DNA of 64,000 nucleotides from Protonemura montana (lineage: Eukaryota > Arthropoda > Insecta > Plecoptera > Nemouridae): positions 10,317,501-10,381,500 of the forward strand of contig OX387610.1 of NCBI GenBank assembly GCA_947568835.1, read 5' to 3'. Under the pieces are notes generated by a model that was not told the DNA's origin, ran no database searches, and saw only the letters and a program-made list of their open reading frames with translations. Both the position numbers and the translations under genes were made by a program. This document shows positions 11,426 to 22,051 of this stretch, piece after piece. Within the stretch, counting starts at the first letter, position 1; each line of letters starts with the position of its first letter.

Positions 11426-14400
11426 AGTTTTGTGAAGGTTTTTTTGTAAACATACGTAAAAAAAGAGTTTAAAACGAGATGACTTTGGTTTTAAGTCAAA
11501 CAAAGAGCATTGCAAGACGGTGTTGGCATATTTTTATCAATTTTTGAGCAAACAGAAGAAATGTTTCTTATACTGCAATGCCCTGTTAGAGTCTAATGTT
11601 CGCTGCTGAGCAAGATCTATAAGCAAGTTGTTTCCTTTTCAATCATAGCGTCTACTTTTGTTGTAGAGCACAGACCCAAAAATGTTTTTTTCGCAAATGA
11701 GTATTTGCATAATTAGACTGATTTACAGTGGTTGTGTTTGTGTATAGCATAAATGTGTGAATGGTTCTCGACTGTCGCCTAACTTTGGTGTCAACTGGCG
11801 CTTGACGACCAAGCCATGGTCTTCTTTTTCCCAAATATGACGCGACTCGCGCATTCATCTCTCCGCCCGCCGTGCATTAAAAAAGAGAGAATTTTAAGTC
11901 CCACGTTCGATCACATACCTGGAAAAACCACGTTGGTTCCTCAGTAAAAAATACAAAATCTCTTGTGATTAAATTTCTTGGATATTTATCTTAGTTGTAT
12001 TTAATAAAATACAGAAGTCACTTTTTCTTGATATTATTTTTTTTTTGTTTCTTGCTGATCAAACGATTTGACCGATTTAAAAGATATAATCAGAACACAT
12101 TCAAAATCACCAAACCAAAATTTCGTATGTTTTTTTAAACTGTCTGCTTAGAAGATTTTATCTACCTGAAAACAAGACAAAAAAACGCTCTTCAGCAAAA
12201 AGGAAATAGCCGCAAAACACTCAACAAAATTCTACAAAAATTTCTAAACCACTTGCTCGTTTTTAGATGTATCATACCCGAAAATACAGATTCGCAAGCC
12301 TTCTCATTCTAGTTTTATTTACATAATTTTAAATTTTAAATTGTAAATTTTTATGCCACAATTAATACTGCTTTGTAACGAAAAACACAAATCAGCGCTC
12401 ATCCTACAACAAGCCTAAAAGAATTTGCAACCCGGACCAACCAACCAAGTCACGCGAATCGAGTTCAATACCTCCACGAATAACCAGCAAAATGCCAGGA
12501 ATCCATTTTATCTTTCACATTAAACAACCCTAATTAGAAACGTAACTATCTTCTCGTTACGCGACCAGTCGTGATCAAGAGAGGCTAATAACCCCATTCC
12601 TCACTTTCCACCGCAATAACATCTAACATCCTAATCGATACTACCTGCCTAAGGGACACCATGCAAACCATGCTCTTCATATTGGCAATGTCAAGGTCTT
12701 CGATAGCCTGTAATTAGAGCCAGGGCCTCGATTTTAATGGCGCATGCTTGCTGGTTATGTAAAATGAACTCCAGGGGCAAGGCAGTGAAAAATATTGCAA
12801 ATTAGAGGTGTTTTTCGGGTTCGGTATCGAGTTTGTGCACAACAATCACATGACCGCTTGAGGGTTTAAGATGGCCAGAGAAACCTGGACGTTTTGCTGT
12901 TTTCTTTAGGTACATTTTGGTATAATGAAGATTGATGCATCGCTATTTTTGTTTGTATGTGATGCAGTTTTAATTCTTGGATGCTAACCGTGTAGGTTGT
13001 TTCAAGACCTGGTATTACAATAATTTTTAATTCAGAGTCAAGCGGTTAGGTTAAAAAAACAGCTAGCTTTCACTGTCTGTGATTGCCATGGTAATTGATT
13101 AACTCCCGCTTTATCAAGAAGCTAAGAAAATTAGAATACTGGGCATGAGCACATTTTAATATGAGTTAAAGTAGTAAAGTTATCAAAGGAGGTTCAGGAA
13201 CGTAGAAGATAAATTCAATCTGAAACAGGATCTTATTGCTGATACTAACGTAAATCGCAGCAATCATTTATCTCAGCAGGTAGCTCGGATATAGTTTTAT
13301 GTATATTTATAGAAGTGCGGTCATTTATTTGCCACGAAGGTGCTGCTGTAGATCAACCTCACAGCTGCTACCAAACCAGATCTGGGTGTAATTTGATGTC
13401 TTTAAGAAGAAAAAAAAACAAAAACAAAAAAACGGGAGACTTTCGAAGATGAGACCAATTGTGATTTTGATAATTCCCATAATTACGATATGGCTTCGCA
13501 AAATAAACACGTTTTTTTGTTGTTTAACGTTTCTTAGACAAAAGGTTGCTATGAGAAAATGATGGGTTCGTTCGGTGGGTACCGTCTTCGACCGGTCCTT
13601 ACGCGGTTATCACTGCAAAATATCATGCATGGCAAATTTATGCATCAAATCGAACCGGACCTTAATGATGACCTCATGCATCCAATTTCTCGTGCGCGCG
13701 TTCTCCCAATTTCCAGCACCTTTCTGCGTCATTACATTTTTGAACGCATCTTCTTCTATTTTCAGCTCATTTATTTTTTATTTTTTTGTTAGGCCGATGA
13801 TTAAAATCACATTAACGTGGCACTCTCGATTGCAAATAGTGCGGCACGGCACGTATGTTTGATAGAATTAACTGGTGACCTTAGAGAAGAACAAATTATC
13901 CTATTTGGATACCTGCGTCAGTGTTTACGGTGGTCACTTCTTGAGCTTATTGCTTGTGCAACTTGCAAGAAAAAAATGCTTGACCAAAGCAGTGTTGATC
14001 GTTAGTACCTTTGTTTATACGATAATCTCGGAAGCGGATGTGTCTTCTTCTTCTTGCGGAATGAGATCACCGTTGAAAAATAGAGTTACCTTTGAAATGC
14101 GTGCGGATTTGTTGGTCATGGTGAATTTAGTAAACCAAATTGCGTGTGATGTCAACGACGGTTAAATTCTTCTTTGGCGTTTTTTTTGTCGTTTTCAAAG
14201 TCATTCGACCATTCAAAACACTATTATTTAGTTGATTATCATCGCGAACAAATATCTATTCAAATTTTCCGAAGATAGTAATTTTTGTAGCAAACTTTGA
14301 AAAAAAAAAACTGTACTAAGTATGAGAGATTCACAAGAAGATTCAAATTAGTATAGCAATGGCGATGCTGAGGATTTTAATAGTCAAGTAATCGTGCCCC

Positions 14401-14558
14401 TTGTCTCAGTTTAAGCAGTTTCTATAAAATACCAGCTGTTCAAATGAAACGCATTGTACAGCTGTAAAAAAAGACTGAATTTATTAACTAAATAAGAAAA
14501 TTGTCAAACGCTCTAAAACAAAGAATTCAATTTTTTTTAGATTTTATAGTATAAAACA
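11426..14558. other. Intronic stretch, strongly AT-rich, with one possible mini-exon
   Basis: 11880-12560 shows A/C-rich strand asymmetry on the plus strand. At 12645-12707 on the minus strand a 63-bp open segment (AIEDLDIANMKSMV...) lies between a possible acceptor (ctctaattacag) and donor (GGCAG|GTAGTA), phase 0-0. I treat it as weak. No other gene signal was seen. Confidence 0.35.
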
Positions 14559-14848
14559 TGTGGGTCAGAGGTTATAATTCACCTCACTTTGCTTATAAAC
14601 CTCTCGACAGCATAAATTTGTGGAGGAATCCTAGTCCTAGATTGAACCGAAGGGACGTTAAGCCAGTGGGCACCTACGTGCTCTTCAACAGGAGAAGGCT
14701 ACCGGTTAGAACCGGATTTTACCTCAATCCTTTTAGGCTAGGTAAAGTTAATAAATGCATCATCATCAAATACTGAACATACGTCATGAGACCAGAACTA
14801 CAGGACCCGCTCTCAAATCAGTGCGTCGCTAAACACAACCACACCACA
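14559..14848 (+). mobile_element. 5S-derived SINE, 5'-truncated copy
   Basis: It lacks most of the 5S head. It keeps TTGCTTATAAACCTCTCGACAGC, TTTGTGGAGGAATCC, GAAGGGACGTTAAGCCAGTG and the tail CAGTGCGTCGCTAAACAC. A foldback element begins directly after it. Confidence 0.85.
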
Positions 14849-14861
14849 AATCTTACACTTT

Positions 14862-15197
14862 ATGATGGTTTTTAGACTCATGTCTACTTGATTTATCCTT
14901 AGCACTAATTTTAAGAAAAACTATTTGAACTGGGTTTTGAATGCTAAGTTAAGGGCAACTAAATTTCCCGACGTTTCGTGACATGTACTAGTTACTTCTT
15001 CAAGGGTAAGAGCATTTAGATGCATTTAGGATGCTTGAACTAGGTAATTGTTATAATTTTATGTGGTTCTTTTGTTATTGGAAAATTGTCAGGACTGCTC
15101 TAACCCTTGCACAAGTAACTAGTTCATGTTACTAAACGTCGGGAAATTTAGTTGCCCTTTACTTAGCATTCAAAACCCATTTCAAATAGTTATTCTT
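14862..15197. mobile_element. Foldback (long-TIR) non-autonomous element
   Basis: Two inverted arms of about 100 bp (14913-15014 and 15096-15196) both contain CAACTAAATTTCCCGACGTTT in opposite orientation. They enclose an 81-bp loop. The unit is bracketed by a 13-bp direct repeat AATCTTACACTTT (14849-14861 and 15198-15210), which may be a target-site duplication. A related copy lies at 60518-60743. There is no ORF, so it would depend on an outside enzyme. Confidence 0.75.
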
Positions 15198-15574
15198 AAT
15201 CTTACACTTTCTTTAAAACCAACAAACCAGTAGAGCGTTGAAAAGTATGCACACTTCACCCAAGTCATCGCACTTTTAAAATCACACGAATTCTTTCACA
15301 TGGCGCCCGCTGTTTAAATTGTGACCAACCAAGACGAGTTCGTCCAATTACAACACCGCGCGTCACTTTGGTAATAAGATCCTAATCAGCCCGGCAAGAC
15401 TCACACGTCCCGGGTGTTGATGACCTGCCACGCTGGGAACTTTGCCGAACAGCACTCTGACTGGAATCAGGTTCGTGCATCACGTGGACGAAATTCAGGA
15501 TGGGGAACCACTAGTTACAGTCAACTCTTGGAGATAACGTCTATTGCGATGAGTAGTGTGAAGGTGTGAGCCTG

Positions 15575-15735
15575 GTCGCGGACAGAGAGTGGCTATCTCA
15601 ATGTAATGGCCGCTATGTTTGCACAATCGAAGAGTGGGCTATCTACAAGCATTTGTCATTATGTTTATATAGCCAGAGTGTGGCTATCTTGAAGCAATGG
15701 CCCTCTAGAGAGAATCCCTTGTCCCACCCCACGAA
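15575..15735 (+). repeat. Dispersed 45-bp repeat, about three degenerate units
   Basis: GGACAGAGAGTGGCTATCTC, GAAGAGTGGGCTATCTACAAG and CCAGAGTGTGGCTATCTTG recur with TGGCCGCTATGTTTGCAC between the first two. The unit is that of the 44.6-kb array. A further half unit in reverse orientation is at 15940-15972 (GAGATGGCCACTCTCC). Confidence 0.6.
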
Positions 15736-15749
15736 ACTAGAATCTTTGT

Positions 15750-15822
15750 GCCCGAATAGCTCAGTTTATATAGCACCTAACCGGCTTTTGGGAGGTTCCG
15801 GGTTCGTATCCCGGTTTGGTCG
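15750..15822 (+). mobile_element. tRNA-like SINE head folding as a complete cloverleaf
   Basis: The 73 bases divide exactly as a tRNA. Acceptor GCCCGAA/TTTGGTC has one C-T mismatch. The D-arm is GCTC...TAGC, the anticodon stem CCTAA/TTGGG, and the perfect T-stem CCGGG/CCCGG has loop TTCGTAT. The anticodon position reads GGC, but position 33 is C instead of T and 37 is T instead of a purine, so a working tRNA is unlikely. A near-identical 5' end at 9957 (minus) with similar downstream bases indicates a tRNA-derived SINE family. Confidence 0.55.
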
Positions 15823-16616
15823 CAGATTTTTCCAGTCTAGCTTCCTTACCATGCATTGCTTGATGGTTTCAGCTCCCTAATGAAACGAGAAGATTGAAAA
15901 TAAACCCTGCAATGGCTGCCATATATTCTTGTCTATTGTTAAGAGATGGCCACTCTCCAACCGTACACAACTTGCAGACACATGATCACGTCTTCTCCTG
16001 TGTCGGATCAATTCCAATTAACTCCGCAGGTCGCGCTTGCGTCTTCGACCTTGGAGGTTATGCGTGTAATTAGGGGGATGTACCTTCGAGAGTCAAGAGT
16101 TTGTTCATAATTCAGCCGTATTTAGCGAGGTTGTTATGCAGGAATAATTTTTTTTTTCAGATCTTAAATACAAATTAACACGATGCATACAGAAATAAAT
16201 TTGCAATTGCAAGCTTGATTGGTTGTTGTTTATTAGTTAAGTTCGATTTAACTCTGTTGAATTTTTGTTGGAACAATGTATGCTTGGCATTTATTGGGAA
16301 CAATTTGATATTCTGAAAGCTAAAATATATACTTTGATTACCGATCGAATTAAATTTGAATGTGGAGTTCAAAAGTGTCGCTACCGTTCAGCAAGAAAAC
16401 GTACTTTTTCGGCAGAAGCGCCACCGGTCGTTTTTTGGGGTAACATGCGGGCCAACTGTCACTTTGAAAAACACCACAAATCATCCCCACTGCCATCCGC
16501 CATTTTGCATTTGCTCTTTTGTCGTGCCGAGGCGTTTTGTTTTTTCGAACTTTTATTAGAATTGAAGTATTTGAAAATCTCGCCACTAAAATCACAACTC
16601 ACATTAACTCATGAGT

Positions 16617-17285
16617 TGGTAGCAATGCTGGGGGGGGGGGGGGGTAGTACTTGTGCTGATATCTTCTCTCACGGGCTAGACTGTAGCAATGCAGGGGACA
16701 GTCCTTGTGCTGGTATCTTCTCTCACGGACTAGACTGTAGCAATGCTGGGGGGCAGTCCTTGGGCTGGTATCTTCTCTCACAGGCTAGACTGTAGCAATG
16801 CAGGGGCAGTCCTTGTGCTGGTATCTTCTCTCACGGGCTAGACTGTAGCAATGCTGGGGGGCAGTCCTTGTGCTGGTATCTTCTCTCACGGGCTAGACTG
16901 TAGCAATGCAGGGGGCAGTCCTTGTGCTGGTATCTTCTCTCACGGACTAGACTGTAGCAATGCTGGGGGGCAGTCCTTGGGCTGGTATCTTCTCTCACGG
17001 GCTAGACTGTAGCAATGCAGGGGGCAGTCCTTGGGCTGGTATCTTCTCTCACAGGCTAGACTGTAGCAATGCAGGGGCAGTCCTTGTGCTGGTATCTTCT
17101 CTCACGGGCTAGACTGTAGCAATGCTGGGGGGCAGTCCTTGTGCTGGTATCTTCTCTCACGGGCTAGACTGTAGCAATGCATGGGGCAGTCCTTGTGCTG
17201 GTATCTTCTCTCACGGGCTAGACTGTAGCAATGCAGGGGGCAGTCCTTGTGCTGGTACCGTCTATCACGGGATAGACTATAGATG
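16617..17285 (+). repeat. Minisatellite, about 12 units of 53-56 bp
   Basis: The unit reads CAGTCCTTGTGCTGGTATC, TTCTCTCACGGGCTAGAC, TGTAGCAATGC(T/A)GGGG. Length varies by the number of G residues; the first unit carries a run of 15 G (16630-16644). The block starting at 16754 recurs almost exactly about 271 bp later, showing a five-unit higher-order duplication. Minus-strand frames read SLARERRYQHKDCP, but the period is not constantly a multiple of three, so coding is unlikely. The same unit recurs inverted near 61.2-61.4 kb. Confidence 0.95.
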
Positions 17286-18000
17286 AGTATAGGCAATGAC
17301 TCAATGGCATTAAAAACCCTTTAGTTACGTGGATGTATAATTAAAAAAGAAATAAATAAGAAAAAATATATTTTTCCTTATAATGATTTATTTTAATAGG
17401 TTTCTATAAATGATTAAAACACTTTTTTTTATAGCCGTACGCATCTTTGATGAAGTTGGAAAAACTAATGGAAAAAATGAGCTCATCGCTTCGCAATGCA
17501 TCGATAGCTCGATGTCACGTGACCAAAGCTCGCGTGCGTGAGCGTGTGAGCTAATTACGAGTACGCAACAAAACAATCAGAGACGCGTAATTTGTCCGAT
17601 GTAATATTTTTATGGTGTACCAGCAGATTGTTACTTCTTTTTTCCGTTGTGTAGTTGTTTGATCATTCATGTCTGAGATGTGTAAAAGGATAAGATAATT
17701 GTGGCAATAAGATGCTCTTGCTTCGTAATGGTATGTCTGCGTTTTACAAGTTTCCCTTACAAAATGCCTGGATGCACGTGGAGGTAAAAATTGTGAAGAC
17801 GATGCATTTTATTTGTTTGTATTTTTGTATAGTTTTTAAAACGGTGGCATGTAAATTTATAAAATCTATCATCGTGCTCTGGACGCTTATTTTTTAGTAA
17901 CTTTCTTGTTATAAGTTATTATATCTTAAGCAAATGAAAGCATTTTTTACACCTCTGGCTCTAAATAGAATTAAATTGTGAATAATTTTACATTGTTATT
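17286..18000. other. Intronic stretch with a palindromic E-box
   Basis: The only notable item is GTCACGTGAC at 17514-17523, a perfect palindrome matching bHLH-ZIP (USF/MITF/TFEB-type) sites. No exon was recognised. Confidence 0.35.
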
Positions 18001-18170
18001 AACAAGGAGGAGTTTAATTTTCACCTCGGAGTTGAAATATTCAGCCAATTACAGAACGGTCTTACAGATTTTCAGGGGTTGTTACCGACCCCAAATTTGC
18101 CCCTAAATTGTTGAGGGATTAGCTTAACTTTCTTTGTTTATCCGGCCATTTGTGAAATATGTTACCTTTT
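18001..18170 (+). mobile_element. MITE-like element (GGATTCACA family), degenerate copy
   Basis: It shares CAGCCAATTACAGAA, AGATTTTCAG and GTTGTTACC in the same order and spacing as the copy at 37901-38076, but the terminal repeats are decayed. Confidence 0.55.
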
Positions 18171-18870
18171 TAAGACAGATTCAAACGGTCAATGAAACTT
18201 TACCAATTAAAATCTGCTAAATAAAGATGCTTTAGCAATTTAAATCTTAAAAGTTACATAATTTACATGCATATTAATTTCCATCAGAAATTTAACAATT
18301 TGCGATGATTCCTTAAAAGGCAAATGATTAACAATTTTTTTTTCTTAACTAAGAAAATTGAATCAATCAGAAATCATGATGACATCAAAAGAACCTTATT
18401 TGCAAGTGATTGACATTTACCTATCTAAAATGTCGATATCGCCCTAAGTGTAGGTACATACTACAATTATTTCACTGTATGTCACGCATATAATTCGGCT
18501 CACAAGAGTAATTAACAAGTAATTAATTGCTCATCGTAATTCTTTGGCGCAAAGTTGATCGGCGAAACGTGGTCGCGTTGATTCGTTTCGCAAAATGTTG
18601 ATAGGATGTACTCACAAGGTAAACGCATATCTCGAGTGGACGTGGGCGTGAGTTACTACCAAGACAGGAATTTCTGGTTTGATTGGATTGTTCGATATGA
18701 GGTTTTATTGTTTATAGTGTTATCGACCTCAGCGTTACACACAAGCACCGAACGACGCTGTACCTTACGCTGAGTTTTCACTCAATTTTCGCAAAATTTT
18801 TGCTTAATCACAGACGGTGTTTCCATATTTTTTGGAATAATTACAAAACTTTACCTCTATGGGGGATACT

Positions 18871-19460
18871 GAATGGTTTGGCGTATTGGAAACACCAGTT
18901 TACATGAGATCACCGAATTTAAGCAACAATGCGGTGAGTCAGGTATTGGATGATAGACATGACCAGTTCTGTTCGGGAGAGAGGTTGGTGGGATGAAAGT
19001 TAAGCAACACTGCGCTGGGTCAGGTATTTGATGGTTGCCCATCATACACATGACCAGTTCTGTTCGGGAGAGAGGTTGGTGGGATGAAAGTTAAGCAACA
19101 CTGCGCTGGGTCAGGTATTTGATGGTTGCCCATCATACACATGACCAGTTCTGTTCGGGAGAGAGGTTGGTGGGATGAAAGTTAGTACAGCAACTTCATT
19201 CGCCTTGCTTATCAACCTCTCGACAGCATAGATTTGTGGAGGAATCCTGTTGTTCGCGTTGTACCGTCCTTCGACAGGGAATTTAAGCCAGTGGTCCCCT
19301 TGGTGCTCTTCGACAGAAGTCGGCTAGGTGCCGGCATCGGGTCGCCCCTCTTTCCTTTTAGGCTAGGCTAGGATCATTATCATCATTATCATCATTCACT
19401 GACGCCATTATACCAGTGCTACATGGCCAGTTGTAAAAACAGTGCGTCGTGAACCCCAAT
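18871..19460 (+). mobile_element. 5S-derived SINE with an internal 91-bp tandem triplication
   Basis: It starts GAATGGTTTGGCG. The segment AAGTTAAGCAACACTGCG...GGGATGA occurs three times with an exact 91-bp spacing (marks at 18991, 19082 and 19173), each with a 5S box-A-like and box-C-like stretch. The normal body follows: CCTTGCTTATCAACCTC, GGAGGAATCC, GTACCGTCCTTCG, then an ATC-rich tract and the CAGTGCGTCG tail. Confidence 0.9.
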
Positions 19461-19942
19461 AATTATCATCTTTATTGGGGCTAATCTTGAACTCTGATTA
19501 GTGGATCCGGCCGCAGGGGTGTTTTACTTTTACGTTTGGTAAATATACTAGTCCGCCAAAAGTTGTTAATGAAGAAACGATTTGAAACTATTGATAATTA
19601 TGTGGGCATCTTCAGATTTGTTTTTATCAATTCTAATTGCCGATGTTAATTTTCACGTCCAAGGTCGGACGCACTTGCAGCCGCTAGACTTGCATCTTCT
19701 GTCAGTGTTTTTAGTGAGCTTTTAAACCACCTTGACCCGGGGATCGCATAACAAAATCATCTCTAGCAAGTTACTAATCATTACTTCTTTTATTACTGTG
19801 AACAACAATCTTGAAACAGGTGTGGAATTATGAGCCACACGGATTTTCTTTTTGCAAAAGTTCGATGAATACCAACCAAAAAAAACTTGGTAGATTACCA
19901 CCTTTTTGCAAACTTGTGTAAAACAAGTGGTATTTGTAAGCT

Positions 19943-20095
19943 GAATTATTTGACGTGTTGGACATACCGGTCCTCTGAGATCCTAAGTTAAGCAACACTG
20001 CGCTGGGTTTGATATTGGATGGGTGACCATCATACAAACGACTTTATTACTATTTGGAGGTTTGCGGGATGAAATTAATTACAAATTCACTCTCG
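19943..20095 (+). mobile_element. 5S-derived SINE, head fragment
   Basis: AAGTTAAGCAACACTGCGC and GGATGGGTGACCATCAT are among the best-kept 5S box A and box C sequences in the window. The body is missing after GGGATGAAATTA. Confidence 0.8.
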
Positions 20096-20471
20096 TTACC
20101 AAGATAAATTTCCTATCCCAATCTCTTTAAGTCTATGGCAATTACATCAGCACAACACTGGCTCCGAACTCCAAGCATCTAGGTTTGCAAGAGCTAAATC
20201 TGACTGCATGCTCTTGTTCGTACCGGCCCTGTTCCCTATCAGCTCTAAACATGGGTGTTGTGTACCACTGATCTTCCTTCCAAGGCTGTGTCGCGGTTAA
20301 CAATGGATACGGGGTCCTTAAGAGGGTGTGTTCCCTCACGACACACGCCGAACAGAGCTCCAATTACTTTTGTCTCGTTGCTGGCTACACGAGGCGCTGT
20401 CAGCGATAGACATTCTTAGCTGACGTGGATTGAGAGTGGCTATCTCCTAGCAACTGTAGACATGTCCATCA

Positions 20472-20715
20472 AAAGGACCACCAGCTTAACATCTCTTCAG
20501 AAGGACGGTACAACGCGAACAACATGATTCCTCCACAAATCCATCCTGTCGAGTGAACGATAAGCAAGGCGAGTGAAGTTGTTGAACTAACTTTCATTCC
20601 TTTAACCCTACCGAACAGAGCTTGTCATATTGTATGCAATGATCACCCATCTAAAACATGGCTCACCGTAGTGTTTCTTAACTTCTGAAATCTCACGAAG
20701 ACCGGTAAAAACACT
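20472..20715 (-). mobile_element. 5S-derived SINE, 3'-truncated copy
   Basis: In reverse orientation: CTCCACAAATCC, CTGTCGAG, ATAAGCAAGGCGAGTGAAG, TTTCATTCC, GATCACCCATC, TTCTTAACTTC. The head and central block are present and the tail is absent. Flanking bits of the 45-bp repeat lie at 20428-20455 and 20815-20850. Confidence 0.8.
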
Positions 20716-20874
20716 GAAAACAATACCTTTTATGGTGGCAATGCAAAGGAGGTATATCTTTGAAAAAAAATTACTTAATATTTATTGTATCTATTACTTA
20801 TTGGCGGGCATTGCTCTGAGATGGCCACTCTCCGGCCGGTCAGCTTACCATAGACATGGAAACCCGGTGTCCGT

Positions 20875-21144
20875 TCACCAAAAACCGCCGACGGTTGTTC
20901 GGAATTCGGAGATGTTTGGTGGATGGGCCAGACACGTTGTCCCTTGAGGTGCGCACAGCGATGGGGCGAGCGAAAATTGGCGGCTGGTGTTATTGGATGA
21001 GCGCGCAATGATAGTAATTTGCATCATCTGCCGAACACGTTCGTCTCGGAATTTCATTTGGGATTCTCTGAATGTTAACGCATCGAAACGGTAGTGGGTG
21101 TTTTCGAACTCGACAAGTCGCATGTTAAAAAGCCTGCGGAGCAA
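20875..21144 (-). CDS. Unrecognised 89-codon open frame
   Basis: The minus-strand frame opens LFNMRLVEFENTHYRFDALT and continues through charged text (QMKFRDERVRQMMQI) to a stop. Codon choice looks more coding-like than the surroundings. An overlapping frame at 20775-21008 is also open, which weakens the case. A good donor (CTATG|GTAAGC) lies downstream of the stop, and a possible acceptor (ttgctccgcag) lies just inside the 5' end. I recognise no domain. It lies in the inferred intron of the peritrophin gene, on the same strand. Confidence 0.22.
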   Translation of the reverse strand: MLRRLFNMRLVEFENTHYRFDALTFRESQMKFRDERVRQMMQITIIARSSNNTSRQFSLAPSLCAPQGTTCLAHPPNISEFRTTVGGFW

Positions 21145-21672
21145 TTGCCTATCCTTTTTTCTAGTGTTTAATCTCGCGGTTATGGCTACACTTTCCCGAA
21201 GGTCTAAAAATCTTTTCTCCCTTCAGAGAGTCACGAACGTTCTGTGCTAAATAAACGACAAACCGAAAGCATTAAAAACTTGATCGTGACATCTACCTGC
21301 CAATTAAACACATTATATTCCATGTCATCAAATTATTTTAATATCACTACTGCCATTATTTAATCTTTGCATTGCTGCCTCGTAGCTGTCATTCTGTCAA
21401 TCAACATTTGAGTCCCTCGAGGGTCGAAAGCATCGTCAACCCATCAGGCGATCGAACTGTCGTCTCGTTAGAGTTTAAATGGAGAAGACTTATGAACGTC
21501 GATCCTAGCAACGTTAGTTTGGGTAACCATTCAACTAAACTTCAGTTTTAAACCTGTATGTTCAAGGGTTGAGAGAGAGCGCCAGTTTTTCAGTGGTTCG
21601 TTAAGAACCTAACAGTCTGTTAACTTGTTATGCTTGGCAACAGTCAATTAGAAGATGTTTTTTGTTTTTAAC

Positions 21673-21877
21673 GGGTTGCTAATTTCTTAACATGGATTTG
21701 TGGAGGAATCCTGTTGATCGAGTTGTACCGTCCTTCGGAAGTCCCCTTAGTGCTTTTCTACAAAAGCATAAACCGATATCTGTATGTCATCTTCGTCCTT
21801 TTACGCTAAGTTAAGTATTCATATTGCTCATCTCTTAAATAATAAAAACAGTGCGTTGTTAAGCACAACAAATCAAT
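21673..21877 (+). mobile_element. 5S-derived SINE, 5'-truncated copy
   Basis: CATGGATTTGTGGAGGAATCC, TTGTACCGTCCTTCGGAAG, then an internally shortened body and the tail CAGTGCGTTGTTAAGCACAAC. It lies about 50 bp inside the intron from the signal-peptide exon donor. Confidence 0.8.
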
Positions 21878-21930
21878 AATATCACTGTTTGGGTCAGAAG
21901 TGACGACCTCTATGTATGACGTCTTATTAC

Positions 21931-22003
21931 CTGTCTTGAGCGGCGTCGCCGAAAGCGTCGCGACGCAAACACAGACGAGAAAAGCGGCGCGGAACGGCGC
22001 CAT
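21931..22003 (-). CDS. Signal-peptide exon of the peritrophin-like gene
   Basis: ATG at 22003-22001 in a good context (CACCAAGATGG) encodes MAPFRAAFLVCVCVATLSA, then TPLKT. That is a short basic n-region, a hydrophobic core and a small-residue cleavage site. The exon ends ACAG|GTAATAAG after one base of a codon (phase 1), matching the phase of the 2732 acceptor. An upstream acceptor (ttgtttcctaattttcag, AG at 22053-22052) suggests the exon begins at 22051 with 48 bp of 5' UTR, preceded by a non-coding first exon. Joined, the mature protein would begin shortly before RALPNPHQ and then enter CBM14 domain 1. The link to the large exon is inferred from strand, phase and logic, not from a transcript. 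Confidence 0.65.
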
Positions 22004-22051
22004 CTTGGTGACTTCAGAGGTCAGCTAGTGGTGCGATGCTGCGTGGGCATC

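Larger units (their letters stand above)
2733..21930 (-). other. Inferred 19.2-kb phase-1 intron of the peritrophin-like gene
   Basis: The donor is CAAGACAG|GTAATAAG (minus, GT at 21930-21929) and the acceptor is tctttacgttccag. Exon 1 ends one base into a codon and the large exon begins with the other two bases, giving GGC (Gly) and an open frame. Phase-1 introns between a signal peptide and extracellular modules are usual. Other exons could still lie inside. Most of the interval is repeats, listed separately. Confidence 0.6.

Noticed and set aside
16265-16795. 176-codon plus-strand ORF
   Set aside because: It runs through the poly-G tract and minisatellite units; there is no domain.
19943-20095. 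Genuine 5S rRNA gene
   Set aside because: Box A and box C are good, but the 5' part is diverged, the IE region is deleted and the sequence continues into the SINE body seen in other copies.
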